A stretch of 61,174 nucleotides of DNA from an uncultured Ralstonia sp. (GCA_913056305.1 CAJXMR010000009.1:1-61174); one strand, 5' to 3'. Counted from the stretch's first letter, positions 28,226 to 37,265 are shown. Numbers and translations are program-made. The notes: a model not told the origin generated them from the letters alone.

Positions 28226-29178
28226 AGCGGCCGCTGGACGATCCGATTGCCGAGCGGGCCATTCAGTGGCTCGTGCTGCTGCGCTCAGGCATGGCCTCGC
28301 AAGCCGACCACGAAGGCTTTGCCGCCTGGCGCAACGCCAACCCGGCGCATGCCGAGGCGGTGCAGCGCCTGGAGGGCAGTCTTGGGGCCGTCGCCTTGCC
28401 ATCTGTTTCCGACGCCCATCGCGAGGCCGCACGGCGCCTGCTGGACGCGCCGCCGTCGCCGGCGCTCGTACGACGGGGCCGCCGCGCGTTGATCGTAGGC
28501 GGGTTGGGCGTGGGGGCAGCGGCCCTCGTCAATATGCGGATGCCGGTGTCGGACCTGGGCGCCGACATGCGCACCGCCACCGCCGAACGCCGCGACTTCA
28601 CCCTCGCCGACGGCCACCAGGTACGCCTCAATGCGCGCAGCGCAGTGGACATCATGCCGACCGCGCTTGGACACGACGTGCGCTTGCGGCGCGGCAGTGT
28701 GTTGGTGGCGGCGAGCCCGCGGGCCGATCGCATGAGGCTGGTATCACCCGCTGGCGTGGCCGAATGCACGGGCGGGATGATGTGCGCATCACTAGATGCC
28801 CCGCAGGCGATGACCGTCGCAGTGCTGGAGGGGATGGCCGCGTTGTCGACGCCGCCGGGCGCAGCCACGATGGCCCACGCCGGTGACGTGCTGCGCCTCA
28901 ACCAGGAGGGCATCACGCCGCTGACGCTGTCCGCACGTGCCGTGGCCGCCTGGACGCAGGGCCTCGTCGAAGTCGAACACCAGCCGCTGGCGGACGTCGT
29001 GGCCGCGCTGCGACCGTATCACGCCGGCGTCATCGACCTGCAGGCCGACGTTGCCGATTTGCGGGTGACGGGGCGTTTCCCGCTCGATCCGCACCGCGCG
29101 TTGCAGATGCTGGTGGACACCCTGCCCATCGACGTGCGCGTCATCGCCGGTTTGTGGGTACGCATCCGTGCACGCTGA
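28222..29178 (+). CDS. FecR-type anti-sigma/sigma-regulator
   Basis: Single-pass inner-membrane regulator of 318 residues. The cytoplasmic N-terminal domain (AERAIQWLVLLRSGMASQAD, then AAWRNANPAHAEAVQRLE) precedes a hydrophobic helix near residues 92-107. The periplasmic FecR domain follows (RDFTLADGHQVRLNARSAVD) and ends in a C-terminal region that would contact the STN domain of a receptor (RVTGRFPLDPHRALQMLVDT). The GTG start overlaps the sigma gene stop by 4 bp. The likely receptor partner is the STN receptor encoded at 30926-33232, though it is not adjacent. Confidence 0.88.
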   Translation: MKRPLDDPIAERAIQWLVLLRSGMASQADHEGFAAWRNANPAHAEAVQRLEGSLGAVALPSVSDAHREAARRLLDAPPSPALVRRGRRALIVGGLGVGAAALVNMRMPVSDLGADMRTATAERRDFTLADGHQVRLNARSAVDIMPTALGHDVRLRRGSVLVAASPRADRMRLVSPAGVAECTGGMMCASLDAPQAMTVAVLEGMAALSTPPGAATMAHAGDVLRLNQEGITPLTLSARAVAAWTQGLVEVEHQPLADVVAALRPYHAGVIDLQADVADLRVTGRFPLDPHRALQMLVDTLPIDVRVIAGLWVRIRAR

Positions 29179-29328
29179 CGTTCTTTGCGCCATGTCGCCC
29201 GATTTTTTTCATTCCGCCGGTTCCGCTTTGGCCAGCTCGTTGCACATGGAGGTAAGAGGACAGCGTTGCGCGATTTGGCATCGCCACGCTTGCATCCAAT
29301 TGCAACCCACAACAGAGCGAAGATCGAG

Positions 29329-29850
29329 ATGAACGCCCGGGGTCAGGACGATGTGCTGCCATCCGCAGCCGACACACCACACCTTGTCATGCCGACCGGG
29401 ATGGGGGCCGGTCACACTGCCGCGGCAATGGCAGACCTCGTCGCCCAGTGGGGCGCGCTCACTGCATCGACTGGCGTGATTCTCCTGGACCTGGAGCAAC
29501 TGGCCGATGCTGCGGGCGTCTGGCCGACCACGCAGTTGCAACCACTCAGCCTCGAGCAGGCGTACGCCATGCTCGGCCGTCTGCTGGAGGCGCGGGAACG
29601 GGAACGCGGGCCGGGTGCGTCTGCCCGCTCCAGCCTGTCGGCATTGACCCCGCGCCAGTGCGACATCCTGCGCGAAACGGTGCGCGGTAAATCGAATGTC
29701 GAGATTGCGCAAACGCTGCATATCAGCGTTGAAACCGTCAAATCGCACGTGCGTCAGATCCTGATGCGTCTGGGCGCGCGCAACCGGACAGAGCTGGCGG
29801 CGCTATATCAGCAGAGTGTGAGTGAAATCCCGCCGCGCGAGCGCAATTAA
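29329..29850 (+). CDS. LuxR-type helix-turn-helix regulator
   Basis: Small regulator of 173 residues. The C-terminal 65 residues are a LuxR/GerE DNA-binding domain (SALTPRQCDILRETVRGKSN, then VEIAQTLHISVETVKSHVRQ). The first 105 residues show no receiver or autoinducer domain that I recognise. It begins 150 bp after fecR on the same strand. ATG at 29329 is chosen because an upstream in-frame frame contains no recognisable domain. Target genes unknown. Confidence 0.82.
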   Translation: MNARGQDDVLPSAADTPHLVMPTGMGAGHTAAAMADLVAQWGALTASTGVILLDLEQLADAAGVWPTTQLQPLSLEQAYAMLGRLLEARERERGPGASARSSLSALTPRQCDILRETVRGKSNVEIAQTLHISVETVKSHVRQILMRLGARNRTELAALYQQSVSEIPPRERN

Positions 29851-29945
29851 GCAGTGATTTAAATCACGTTATCCGAGTTCAAAAGAACTGCGCAAGCGGG
29901 CGGTTTTGCGTCTGCCGGCTGCAATCGTTTGCGCAGGCAAGCGAT

Positions 29946-30683
29946 TTACGCGGCCAGACTTGGTTTTGGCACAGCGTCCATTGGCTCGCTTGCCGGCTCG
30001 AGCACGACAAGCTGGTATCCGCGTGCGTAGATGGTCTTGAGTTCGACGCCGGTCTCCTGCCCGAAGCGCAGCTTCTTGCGCAGCTTGTAGATGTGCTGCT
30101 CGATCGAGCGCTCGACAATGCTCGCATCCGTGCCCCACACGGCCGAGGCAATCTGTTGGCGCGACAGGAACGCCCCCGGCGACGAGAACAGGAGCCACGC
30201 GGTGGCGAACTCGCGCGCGGTCAGGCGGATGGGCGTGTCGTCGATGCTGGCGATACGGGTCAGGCGGGACAGACGGTAAGGCCCGACCACCATGTGCATG
30301 CTGGCGGCCTGTCGCGGGGGGCCGGAGCGGCGCAGCACCCGCTGCACACGGGCGCGCAGTTCGTCGGCGGTGAAGTGTCCCGTGAGCAAGTCGTCGACGC
30401 CGGCATCGAAGGCATGGGCCATGTCTGCGCGGTCGGTGAACTGCCCGAAGACCAGGATCGGCCAGCACATGTCGGCATTGCAGTCGCGCCACGACAGCAC
30501 CAACTGGCCCGCCGTGCGGAACTGCTGGGCATCGATCATCACCAGGTCGAAAGCATGGGTGCGCCGCGCCCGCAGCAACGCCAGTGCATCGTCAAAGCAC
30601 ATGCATTCCACGTCCGGCGTCGACAGGTATGCGGCGACATGGGCAAAGCTGGACGGATTGGTGGTCAGGACGGCGAATTTCAT
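29946..30683 (-). CDS. OmpR/PhoB-type regulator with degenerate receiver
   Basis: Protein of 245 residues: a receiver-like domain (1-120) and a winged-helix DNA-binding domain (from about 135: RLTAREFATAWLLFSSPGAF to KLRFGQETGVELKTIYARGY). The receiver keeps an aspartate at the phosphorylation position (D51 in DLVMIDAQQF). It lacks the N-terminal acidic pair (the strand ends LTTNP) and the usual switch lysine, so normal phosphorelay is doubtful. No histidine kinase is nearby. It lies 242 bp downstream of the TonB receptor stop on the same strand and converges with the LuxR gene. Confidence 0.85.
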   Translation of the reverse strand: MKFAVLTTNPSSFAHVAAYLSTPDVECMCFDDALALLRARRTHAFDLVMIDAQQFRTAGQLVLSWRDCNADMCWPILVFGQFTDRADMAHAFDAGVDDLLTGHFTADELRARVQRVLRRSGPPRQAASMHMVVGPYRLSRLTRIASIDDTPIRLTAREFATAWLLFSSPGAFLSRQQIASAVWGTDASIVERSIEQHIYKLRKKLRFGQETGVELKTIYARGYQLVVLEPASEPMDAVPKPSLAA

Positions 30684-30925
30684 GGCGATGGCGCTTCCCG
30701 TTCACGTTGTGCCAGGACGTGCACGGGCATCTCTGCTGACGGATCGGGAAAATTGGAGGCCAAGCATAACGTTCACTATTTCTCAACACATCACCATAAA
30801 GAGTGAAATTGCTCGCCGGAATGAATTGAATGTTTTATCGCACCGATTAAGTGCATTTTGATGATGCTGATTCCCTATTTAAGGGGCGCCATCATGCGTG
30901 AATGCATGGACTGCCTGCTACAGCT

Positions 30926-33232
30926 TCAGAAGCTGCGCATGAGCCGCAGATCCAGCGTGCGCCCGGGCAGGATGGGGATGAAGCTGCTCGTGAGCGTATT
31001 GCCGTAGGCGCGGGCATTGAAGAGATTGCGCGCGATCAGGTCGACGCGCCACGTCTTGCGATGCCAGTACAGGCTGCCATCGAACAGCATCGAGCCGGGG
31101 ATGCGGAAGCTTGGCGAGGCGTAGCAGGTGACGCCGCTCTGTGCGATGACACCCAGCCCTGCGCCGGCGCCGTCAAAGGAACCGCCGCGCACCGTGTAGG
31201 TCGTCCATGCGGCACCGTTCACGGCGGGCGCCGTAGGTGTCTGGTCGTTCAGCAGCCGACCTGAGATGCTGGAATAGGCCAGCCACAACGAGGTCTCCCA
31301 CCCGCCGCCCAGTGCGCCTTGCAGCGACAGCTCGATCCCCTGGCTAGTCTGCTCGGGCACTTCCATGTAGTAGCCCGGGTGTCCCATGTCGGCCAGGCTC
31401 ACGTGATTGGCGTCGATGCGGTAGAGCGCCACCTGCGCCGACAGCTTGCGGCTCGCGTCTTCCCACCGCGCGCCGGTTTCCAGTTGGCGGCTGCGCTCCG
31501 GCTGCAGGGTGCCGCCGCTGTAGAAATAGCCGGTGTTGATCTGGAAGCCGTGCGAATAGTCCGCAAACCACGACGTGTGCCGGTCCAGCTTGTAGACCAG
31601 CCCGAACGCCGGCGTCCACGCCAGGCCGCGCAGCTGGGCGGCCGGCAGCTTGGCGATGTAGTCGTTGGCGCGCACCGATGCGGAGACCTCCCAGCGGTCT
31701 CCCAGCGCAATGCGGTCGCGCAGCCGGAACACCGATTGCCGCACCGTCTGCGACAGCGACACGCCCGGGACGAAGCTGGGCGGCGGCAGCGGCTGCGGAT
31801 CGAACGGATTCTGCGCGGCCTGGGCGATGGCCCCCGGATAGACGAAATCCTGCCGGTCCTGGATCTCATCCCACCCCAGCACCAGTGCGTGCGTGATCCG
31901 TCCCTGGCGGACCGTGCCCGTCAGGTCGTTCGACAGCGCCCAGACGCGGTTGTCGGTGCGATAGCCGAGGCCGAGCATCGGCATGGGCACGGAACCCTGC
32001 GGCGTCGGCATCAGCCGCCATTGCACCGATTGCGCCGTGACGTTCTCGTACGATCCGCGCGAATGCACGGTCCAGTCGTCCAACAGGCTGTGCGAGACCT
32101 TGTAGTGCAGGCGGTTGGCGCGGTTCTGCAGACTGTCGTCCGGGTTGCCGAGCGGGCTGTCGGCGGGCAGGCGCACTGGCGTGCCGCCCAGCGAAAAACT
32201 CGATGGCTGGATCGGCTGTCGGCTGGCGATCGTTTCGATCCCCGCTGTCACATCCGTTGCCGCATCGTGCCAGCCCAGCGCCGCGAGCCCATAGCCGACA
32301 TGGTGGCCGGCGTAGCCCCCGGCGCTGTTGGCCGACGTGTCCTGCACGCCCACCACGCGGTAGGTCAGGCCGCTTGGCACCGCCTCGCCGATCGTGCCGC
32401 CCAGGTCCGCCACGATCTTGCGTCCTGCGTACGCGCCAGCCTCCACGGCAATGCTGCGCTGGGTGGCCGCGGTGGGCGCCTCCAGGCTGGCGCCGACGGT
32501 GCCACCCGCCATGGTGGTGCCGGCCACATCGGCGTTCGGGCCCTTGATGACGTGAATCTCGTCCAGCGCCTCGAGCGGCCGTAGCGAGGCGAGCCGGTCA
32601 GGCAGACCATCCACCGAGATCGCGTCGGTCATGAACCCGCGTATGGCGTACTGCGGCGGCGCCGACGGATCGACGACAACGGACGTGACCCCTGCCTGGG
32701 CAAGCGCTGCCCCCAGCGTGCGCGGCAGCTGGCTCGACAGCAGCCCGTTGGTGATCGTGTTGACCGCGTGCGGCATGCTCATCGACGGCATCTCGAGATG
32801 CGTGATGGCGTTAGTAGAGAGCGCCGCAAAGCCGCTGTCGGCAGCGCCTTGTACCTCGGAAGGCGGGAGTGTGACGATCACCGCCGGCGCTGGATCGGGG
32901 CGGGCTGCCACGACGGTCAGCGTGCCATCGGGCAGGGTCGCCAGCGCAAGGCCGGACCCCTGCAGCGCGCGCCGGGCGGCGTCCTGGGCCGACAGCGTGC
33001 CGTCGATAGGCCCGGCCCAGCGGTCCTTCACCAGGCTGGAAGCAAACACCACGTGCTGGCCGCTCAGCCGCGCGATTTCCAACAGGACATGTTCCAGCGG
33101 TGCCCGCGCGATCCGCAGGTGCTTCGGGGTGTCGTCGGCCAGCGCATGCGCGGGGCGCGCGGCGGATAAGGCAACCAGCAGGGCAAGCAGGCGGACGGTC
33201 GGGCGGGAGGCGGTGGACCGCGCAGACTTCAT
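30926..33232 (-). CDS. TonB-dependent outer-membrane receptor with N-terminal STN signalling domain
   Basis: Outer-membrane beta-barrel receptor of 768 residues. A signal peptide (ends ARPAHA) is followed by an STN domain (HLRIARAPLEHVLLEIARLS to LATLPDGTLTVV). The plug domain follows (LPRTLGAALAQAGVTSVVVD; YAIRGFMTDAISVDGLPDRL) and then the barrel, ending in the consensus terminal phenylalanine (LDLRLMRSF). The STN domain is the hallmark of receptors that signal through FecR to FecI. Ferric siderophore is the likely ligand. Start set at ATG 33232; a GTG 12 bp upstream is also possible. Confidence 0.92.
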   Translation of the reverse strand: MKSARSTASRPTVRLLALLVALSAARPAHALADDTPKHLRIARAPLEHVLLEIARLSGQHVVFASSLVKDRWAGPIDGTLSAQDAARRALQGSGLALATLPDGTLTVVAARPDPAPAVIVTLPPSEVQGAADSGFAALSTNAITHLEMPSMSMPHAVNTITNGLLSSQLPRTLGAALAQAGVTSVVVDPSAPPQYAIRGFMTDAISVDGLPDRLASLRPLEALDEIHVIKGPNADVAGTTMAGGTVGASLEAPTAATQRSIAVEAGAYAGRKIVADLGGTIGEAVPSGLTYRVVGVQDTSANSAGGYAGHHVGYGLAALGWHDAATDVTAGIETIASRQPIQPSSFSLGGTPVRLPADSPLGNPDDSLQNRANRLHYKVSHSLLDDWTVHSRGSYENVTAQSVQWRLMPTPQGSVPMPMLGLGYRTDNRVWALSNDLTGTVRQGRITHALVLGWDEIQDRQDFVYPGAIAQAAQNPFDPQPLPPPSFVPGVSLSQTVRQSVFRLRDRIALGDRWEVSASVRANDYIAKLPAAQLRGLAWTPAFGLVYKLDRHTSWFADYSHGFQINTGYFYSGGTLQPERSRQLETGARWEDASRKLSAQVALYRIDANHVSLADMGHPGYYMEVPEQTSQGIELSLQGALGGGWETSLWLAYSSISGRLLNDQTPTAPAVNGAAWTTYTVRGGSFDGAGAGLGVIAQSGVTCYASPSFRIPGSMLFDGSLYWHRKTWRVDLIARNLFNARAYGNTLTSSFIPILPGRTLDLRLMRSF

Positions 33233-33309
33233 CGGAAAAAACACATGGGCGCCGCGCGGGTGAGTGCGCTTGGGGGTTCGGGCTTGGAATGGGGCAGGGG
33301 GTCATGCAA

Positions 33310-33350
33310 CGCCCCGACCGCGGATGCAATCAACATCGGCGGTCGGGGCG
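33310..33350 (-). terminator. Strong hairpin between polygalacturonase remnant and TonB receptor
   Basis: A perfect 12-bp GC-rich stem (CGCCCCGACCGC/GCGGTCGGGGCG) with a 17-base loop, in the gap between the broken GH28 gene (ends 33395) and the receptor start. No T-run follows on either strand, so it may be the remnant's terminator in weakened form or a pause site. Confidence 0.45.
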
Positions 33351-33394
33351 ATTTCCTGAGCGATGCAAACGTCGCCCGCACCTGCGCGCAAACC

Positions 33395-33790
33395 TCAGAT
33401 CGGCGAGGTGGGGGCGACGGATTTGAGCGGCACGAAGGCGGCACTGCAATCCACCGGTGCGGCAGTGCCGGGCGTGCCCGACACGCTCACGTCACTGCCC
33501 AACTTGAAGTGCGCTGCCGACGGTGAAGCGGGGCCGCCATTGTGCGCGCCCTGGAACGCCGGCTGCATGCCGTCGAAGACCACGTTGTCCAGCGTGATCG
33601 TCAATCGTCAGCGGATGGTTCTGGCCGTTGGCTTCGTAGCCGAGGATGGTCATGGTGCGCTTGGCGGCCTGGGTGCTGCCCACGTCGTGGAAGTTCTTGA
33701 CGACGATGTCGGTGAAACGCGCATGTTGCTCACGCCCGCGTTGGTCTCGCTGCCGATCGACAGGCCGTGCCCGTAGTAGGTCGGTTTCAT
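33395..33790 (-). pseudogene. Truncated, frameshifted GH28 polygalacturonase remnant
   Basis: Three successive minus-strand frames join into the C-terminal third of a pectin-degrading glycoside hydrolase 28. The first piece begins KPTYYGHGLSIGSETNAGVS, where GHG-SIGSE is the GH28 catalytic-site signature. After a one-base shift near 33717 it continues FTDIVVKNFHDVGSTQAAKR to NHPLTID. After a second shift near 33600 it continues ITLDNVVFDGMQPAFQGAHN and ends KSVAPTSPI. The right-handed beta-helix N-terminal two thirds are absent. The remnant begins 23 bp after the alginate-lyase stop on the same strand, so the missing part was probably lost by deletion there. Confidence 0.8.
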
Positions 33791-33812
33791 GGCTGCGGGC
33801 TCTCCTGAAGGG

Positions 33813-36056
33813 TCAGCTGTTCATCAGCGATACGATCTGCGCGCCACTGAGCGCGCCACGGTGGATGCGGAAGTCGTCGATCAGCCCGTTGAAGCCCGGG
33901 TCTGCGGCGTATTGCGATTTGCCCAGCCAGTTCTGCGTGGTGCCGCCCAAGCGGAACGGGGCGAGGAACATCGCGGTGTTGGTGGCGACGGCCGCGCCGT
34001 TGACATACAGCGCGCCTGTCGAGCCCGACAGCGTGACGGCCACGTGCACCCATTGCCCGATCGGCAGCGCGGCGGTGCCGTCGATGATCTGATCACCATG
34101 GCCGTTGACGGTGATGGCGAAGCGGGCCACACCGGCGCTATTGCGCGGCGTCAGCATCAGGTAGTGGCCGGTGCCGGAGCCGAAATCGAAGATGCGCGCC
34201 CAGGTTTGCGAGGCGTTCCAGAACACCCAGGCCGAGAGGGTGCAGTCCGACACGTCGGTCAGCAGGTTCGGGGGCAGGGCCACATAGGCGCCCGAACCGT
34301 TGAGCGACACCGCAGTGCCGCTGTGGCCCGTCGCCCAGGTCGCGCCATTGGTGAGCGTACCGGTATGGCCGTTGCCGGAGCTGTCGGCCGCAAGCGTGCC
34401 GCTGCCCTCGTTAAAGGGCAGGTCGGTGTGCAGCTGGACGGCCGTGACCACCTTCACTTGGTTGGAGGCAGCCGATTGGCCGGAGGCTGTCTGCGCGGTG
34501 ACGACGTAGTAGTACGTGCCGGCTGCGGGCGGCGTGTCGGTATGGCTGAGCAGGTCGGTGATGCCGCTCTGGACGGTGCTGTACGGGCCGCCGGCAATGG
34601 TGGCGCGCTTGACCGTATAGCTGGTGGCGTTGCTGCAGCCCCACCACGACAGCACCACGTTGCCGGCGGCCGCATAGCCTGTCAGGCCGCTCGGGGCGGT
34701 GGCCGGCGTGCCCGCGTCCAGCGTGCAGGTGAGGGTACCGTAGCCGAGCTGGTCGTAGCCGCCGCTGTTGGGGCCGTAGTCGCCACCGCCGCCCTCCGGC
34801 GCGACGAGATCCGCGAACTGCTTGCTGTACGGCGCCGCCAGCCCCTTGCGGTTGATGTAGTGGTTGGCCACGAGCGCCCAGCATGGCCGATGGGTGCCTT
34901 GACCGATCGTCGATAGCACCGTCTGGGTCACGTCCACATTCTGGTACGTGACGTAGGGCACGGTGTAGTACGTGGTGCCGGACTGGATCAGGTTGGCCTT
35001 GGCCACGTACTCGGCGCCGGCCAGGAAGCGGTTGTTGTCGAGGCCGTACAGGTCGATGCCCTGGTTCCACGCCATCTCGCAGATCGCGCCGCCCAGCGCG
35101 ATGCCCAGCGTGTTGTGGCCCTGGTCGCGGCCGGTTTCCTGCCATTGGCCCAGATAGCCCGGGTGCACGTAGTACACGGCCTGCTCGATGCAGCCATTGC
35201 CCGCGCCGCTCTTGAAGTATGTGATGGCCTCGTTGAAGAGGCTGGCGTCATCGCACAGCACGCCGATGGCGAGCACGGAGGCGAGGTTGCACAAGTCCCA
35301 GTTGGCCCAGTAGTGCGTGATCTCCGTGCCGTTGTGCAGGGTCAGGAATTTGTGATTGATGGGGTAGAAGACGTTGCGCATCAGCGCCTGGAACGCGGCC
35401 AGGCCGGACGCGCTCCAGCCGCTGTAGCTGCGCATGATTTCGCCCGCGTTGGCGAACTGGTAGCCGTAGATGCCGGCAGCCAGGTCGACGTTGGAGTCGC
35501 CGCCCAGCGTGGTGAGCGTGGCCGACCAGGCGTTGAGGTACTGCACCGCCTTGTCGGCATAGGCCGTGTCGCCCGAGACCTTCCAGCGCAGCGCGCAGCC
35601 ATACGCTGCGGCGATGTCGTTGTAGAGGATGCCGTAGTTCTCGGCGTGCACGCCGTCGTTGCCGCGATAGATGGCGGCTTGCGGATTGGGGTTGCGCGAC
35701 AGGCTGGTGTGGCTGTTGGCGACGAGCACATTCCAGCCGTCGATCCACGGCGAGGCCTTGGCCGCGACCTTGGCGCGCATGCGGCCGAAATCCGCCTCGG
35801 TGTGCAGCAGGCCCGGATGCGTGAAAGTCTGCGTGCTGGCGGCCGTGTTCGAGGTGGTCGTTCCCGCCGTGCCTGTCGTGCCTGTCGTGCCTTGCGTGGT
35901 GGTGGCCGCGGTTGCGGCACCATCCCCGCCGCCGCAACCCGATAGCAGCGCAGCACCCAGCCCATACACGAAATTCCGTCTGGAGAGGTTGTCGATGGTG
36001 CCCTCCGCACGATTGTTGCTCTGTGGGGGCAACGCCGGCCCGCGCTTGTCGTTCAT
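33813..36056 (-). CDS. Tat-exported lipoprotein: alginate-lyase-like domain, fibronectin III and LamG domain
   Basis: Protein of 747 residues. The N-terminus combines a twin-arginine motif (LSRRNFVYGLGAALLSG) with a lipobox cysteine at C41, followed by a Thr/Gly-rich linker. Residues about 75-440 form an alginate-lyase-family (alpha/alpha toroid) domain: HPGLLHTEADFGRMRAKVAA, EITHYWANWDLCNLASVLAI, QETGRDQGHNTLGIALGGAI. A fibronectin III-like module (about 455-545) and a LamG/concanavalin-like module (about 550-745, FNEGSGTLAADSSGNGHTG) follow. It probably cleaves a uronic-acid polysaccharide at the cell surface; alginate itself is not proven. Next to a pectinase remnant and in the same genome as hexuronate catabolism, a plant or algal uronan is a reasonable guess. 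Confidence 0.82.
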   Translation of the reverse strand: MNDKRGPALPPQSNNRAEGTIDNLSRRNFVYGLGAALLSGCGGGDGAATAATTTQGTTGTTGTAGTTTSNTAASTQTFTHPGLLHTEADFGRMRAKVAAKASPWIDGWNVLVANSHTSLSRNPNPQAAIYRGNDGVHAENYGILYNDIAAAYGCALRWKVSGDTAYADKAVQYLNAWSATLTTLGGDSNVDLAAGIYGYQFANAGEIMRSYSGWSASGLAAFQALMRNVFYPINHKFLTLHNGTEITHYWANWDLCNLASVLAIGVLCDDASLFNEAITYFKSGAGNGCIEQAVYYVHPGYLGQWQETGRDQGHNTLGIALGGAICEMAWNQGIDLYGLDNNRFLAGAEYVAKANLIQSGTTYYTVPYVTYQNVDVTQTVLSTIGQGTHRPCWALVANHYINRKGLAAPYSKQFADLVAPEGGGGDYGPNSGGYDQLGYGTLTCTLDAGTPATAPSGLTGYAAAGNVVLSWWGCSNATSYTVKRATIAGGPYSTVQSGITDLLSHTDTPPAAGTYYYVVTAQTASGQSAASNQVKVVTAVQLHTDLPFNEGSGTLAADSSGNGHTGTLTNGATWATGHSGTAVSLNGSGAYVALPPNLLTDVSDCTLSAWVFWNASQTWARIFDFGSGTGHYLMLTPRNSAGVARFAITVNGHGDQIIDGTAALPIGQWVHVAVTLSGSTGALYVNGAAVATNTAMFLAPFRLGGTTQNWLGKSQYAADPGFNGLIDDFRIHRGALSGAQIVSLMNS

Positions 36057-36358
36057 ATCACCCGCCTTCGTTCGTTGTTGTCGTCAAACCGCGGCGAGCG
36101 GGTGCAGGAAGCATGCCAAGCACCCCACGACGGGAGGGTGACGATTTTTGCCGCCCAGGCTGACAGAAGGCGTCGATGCGCTTCAACGGACTGGCAGGTT
36201 TGATGAGCTTTGTTGAGGGTGTCGGACAGCGGCCGGCCCCGCATCACCCGCGCTGCCGCTGGTTTCACGCCCGATTGCGGGGCATGCCGGCGCGCTTGGC
36301 CATGGTTCTTGCTAGATGGCACGATCGGCCCGATTGGCCATTCGCAACGGGTGTTCTC
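36057..36358. other. Divergent gap between lyase and SET-like genes
   Basis: 302 bp between the minus-strand lyase start and the plus-strand SET-like start. The right part stays open in frame with the SET-like gene back to 36176, so a longer N-terminus is possible. No promoter element could be assigned with confidence. Confidence 0.45.
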
Positions 36359-37258
36359 ATGTCGTCATCGACCCCGTCCGCCGCAGACGCCCTGATCGGG
36401 CGCATTCGGCGGGGCATCCGGCAGGCAGGCGAGGCGCCCGACCCGGTGGCCCGGCACGCCCAGTTCTACCGCATTGCACAAGCGCTCAAGGCCGAGATCC
36501 TCGCGTTCGCTGCCGCAGAATCCGACGACGACGCGGTCCTGCGCTGCATGCGGGCGCTGCACGAGGAAAGCACTGCGTTCAAGCATGCGCATGCCATTGC
36601 GCGGCTGGTGTATGCGCCCGAAGTCGACATGCGCTATCCCTTCCGGGATGAGGCGAGCAACCCGGTCGTCGTGGCGACGCTCCAGCAGTTTGGACGGCCC
36701 GACGACGGCACGCGCACCTACGTTGCCGATCCGGTCTGGCCGTATCTGCAGGCCGATGAAGCTTCGGATGCACGCGCGATGCGGTATCACAGCCAGATCC
36801 ATTGCCGTGCAATGCTGCCCACCGATTTGTGCGATCCGCGGGAACACGCGCTGGTGGGCGAGCGCGGTGTGTTTGCGGTGCGCGATCTTGAGGCAGGCGC
36901 ATGCCTGGGCGTCTACGGCGGTCGGCTGATGAACGCCGCCACCTATTACGCCTGCATCGACCCGACCTTCGTACTGTCGACCACGGTCGATGGCATCGAA
37001 TCATGGATCGACGGCGAGAACATCCTGGCGATGGCCAACACCGCGTTTGCCTACGAAGGCGAGCGTCCGGCCCGCCAGGCCGGTGCCGGCTACAACATGG
37101 AGGCCGCCGTGTTTCACGCACTCTCCCGCTGCGGCCGGCGCTTCGCCATCCGCGCGTTCTTCACGACGGAGCCCGTTGCCGCCGGCACGGAGCTGCGCTG
37201 GAACTATCACTACCCGCAGGCCCTGATCCGGCAACGGTTCGGTGCGCAGCCGGCATGA
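36359..37258 (+). CDS. SET-domain-like protein, possible secreted effector
   Basis: Protein of 299 residues with no signal peptide or membrane helix. The C-terminal half resembles a SET methyltransferase core: GERGVFAVRDLEAGACLGVY (opening strands), a Tyr- and Asn-containing middle (ILAMANTAFAYEGE; AGAGYNMEAAVF, in the place of the NHS-type cofactor motif) and RAFFTTEPVAAGTELRWNYH (closing motif, in place of ELTYDY). The N-terminal 140 residues are helical and unrecognised. The key cofactor motif is divergent, so activity is uncertain. Bacterial SET proteins include effectors that methylate host histones. Start uncertain: no good ribosome site, and the frame is open upstream to 36176. Confidence 0.6.
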   Translation: MSSSTPSAADALIGRIRRGIRQAGEAPDPVARHAQFYRIAQALKAEILAFAAAESDDDAVLRCMRALHEESTAFKHAHAIARLVYAPEVDMRYPFRDEASNPVVVATLQQFGRPDDGTRTYVADPVWPYLQADEASDARAMRYHSQIHCRAMLPTDLCDPREHALVGERGVFAVRDLEAGACLGVYGGRLMNAATYYACIDPTFVLSTTVDGIESWIDGENILAMANTAFAYEGERPARQAGAGYNMEAAVFHALSRCGRRFAIRAFFTTEPVAAGTELRWNYHYPQALIRQRFGAQPA

Positions 37259-37265
37259 GCGCCGC

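Noticed and set aside
29854..29867. Perfect palindrome GTGATTTAAATCAC resembling an FNR box
   Set aside because: It lies between two convergent gene ends, where no promoter is expected, and the outer bases differ from the consensus.
36057..36361. Possible hrpII box (TTCG-N16-TTCG) before the SET-like gene
   Set aside because: TTCG at 36341 with N16 is followed by GTCG, not TTCG, and overlaps the start codon; no perfect box was found in the gap.
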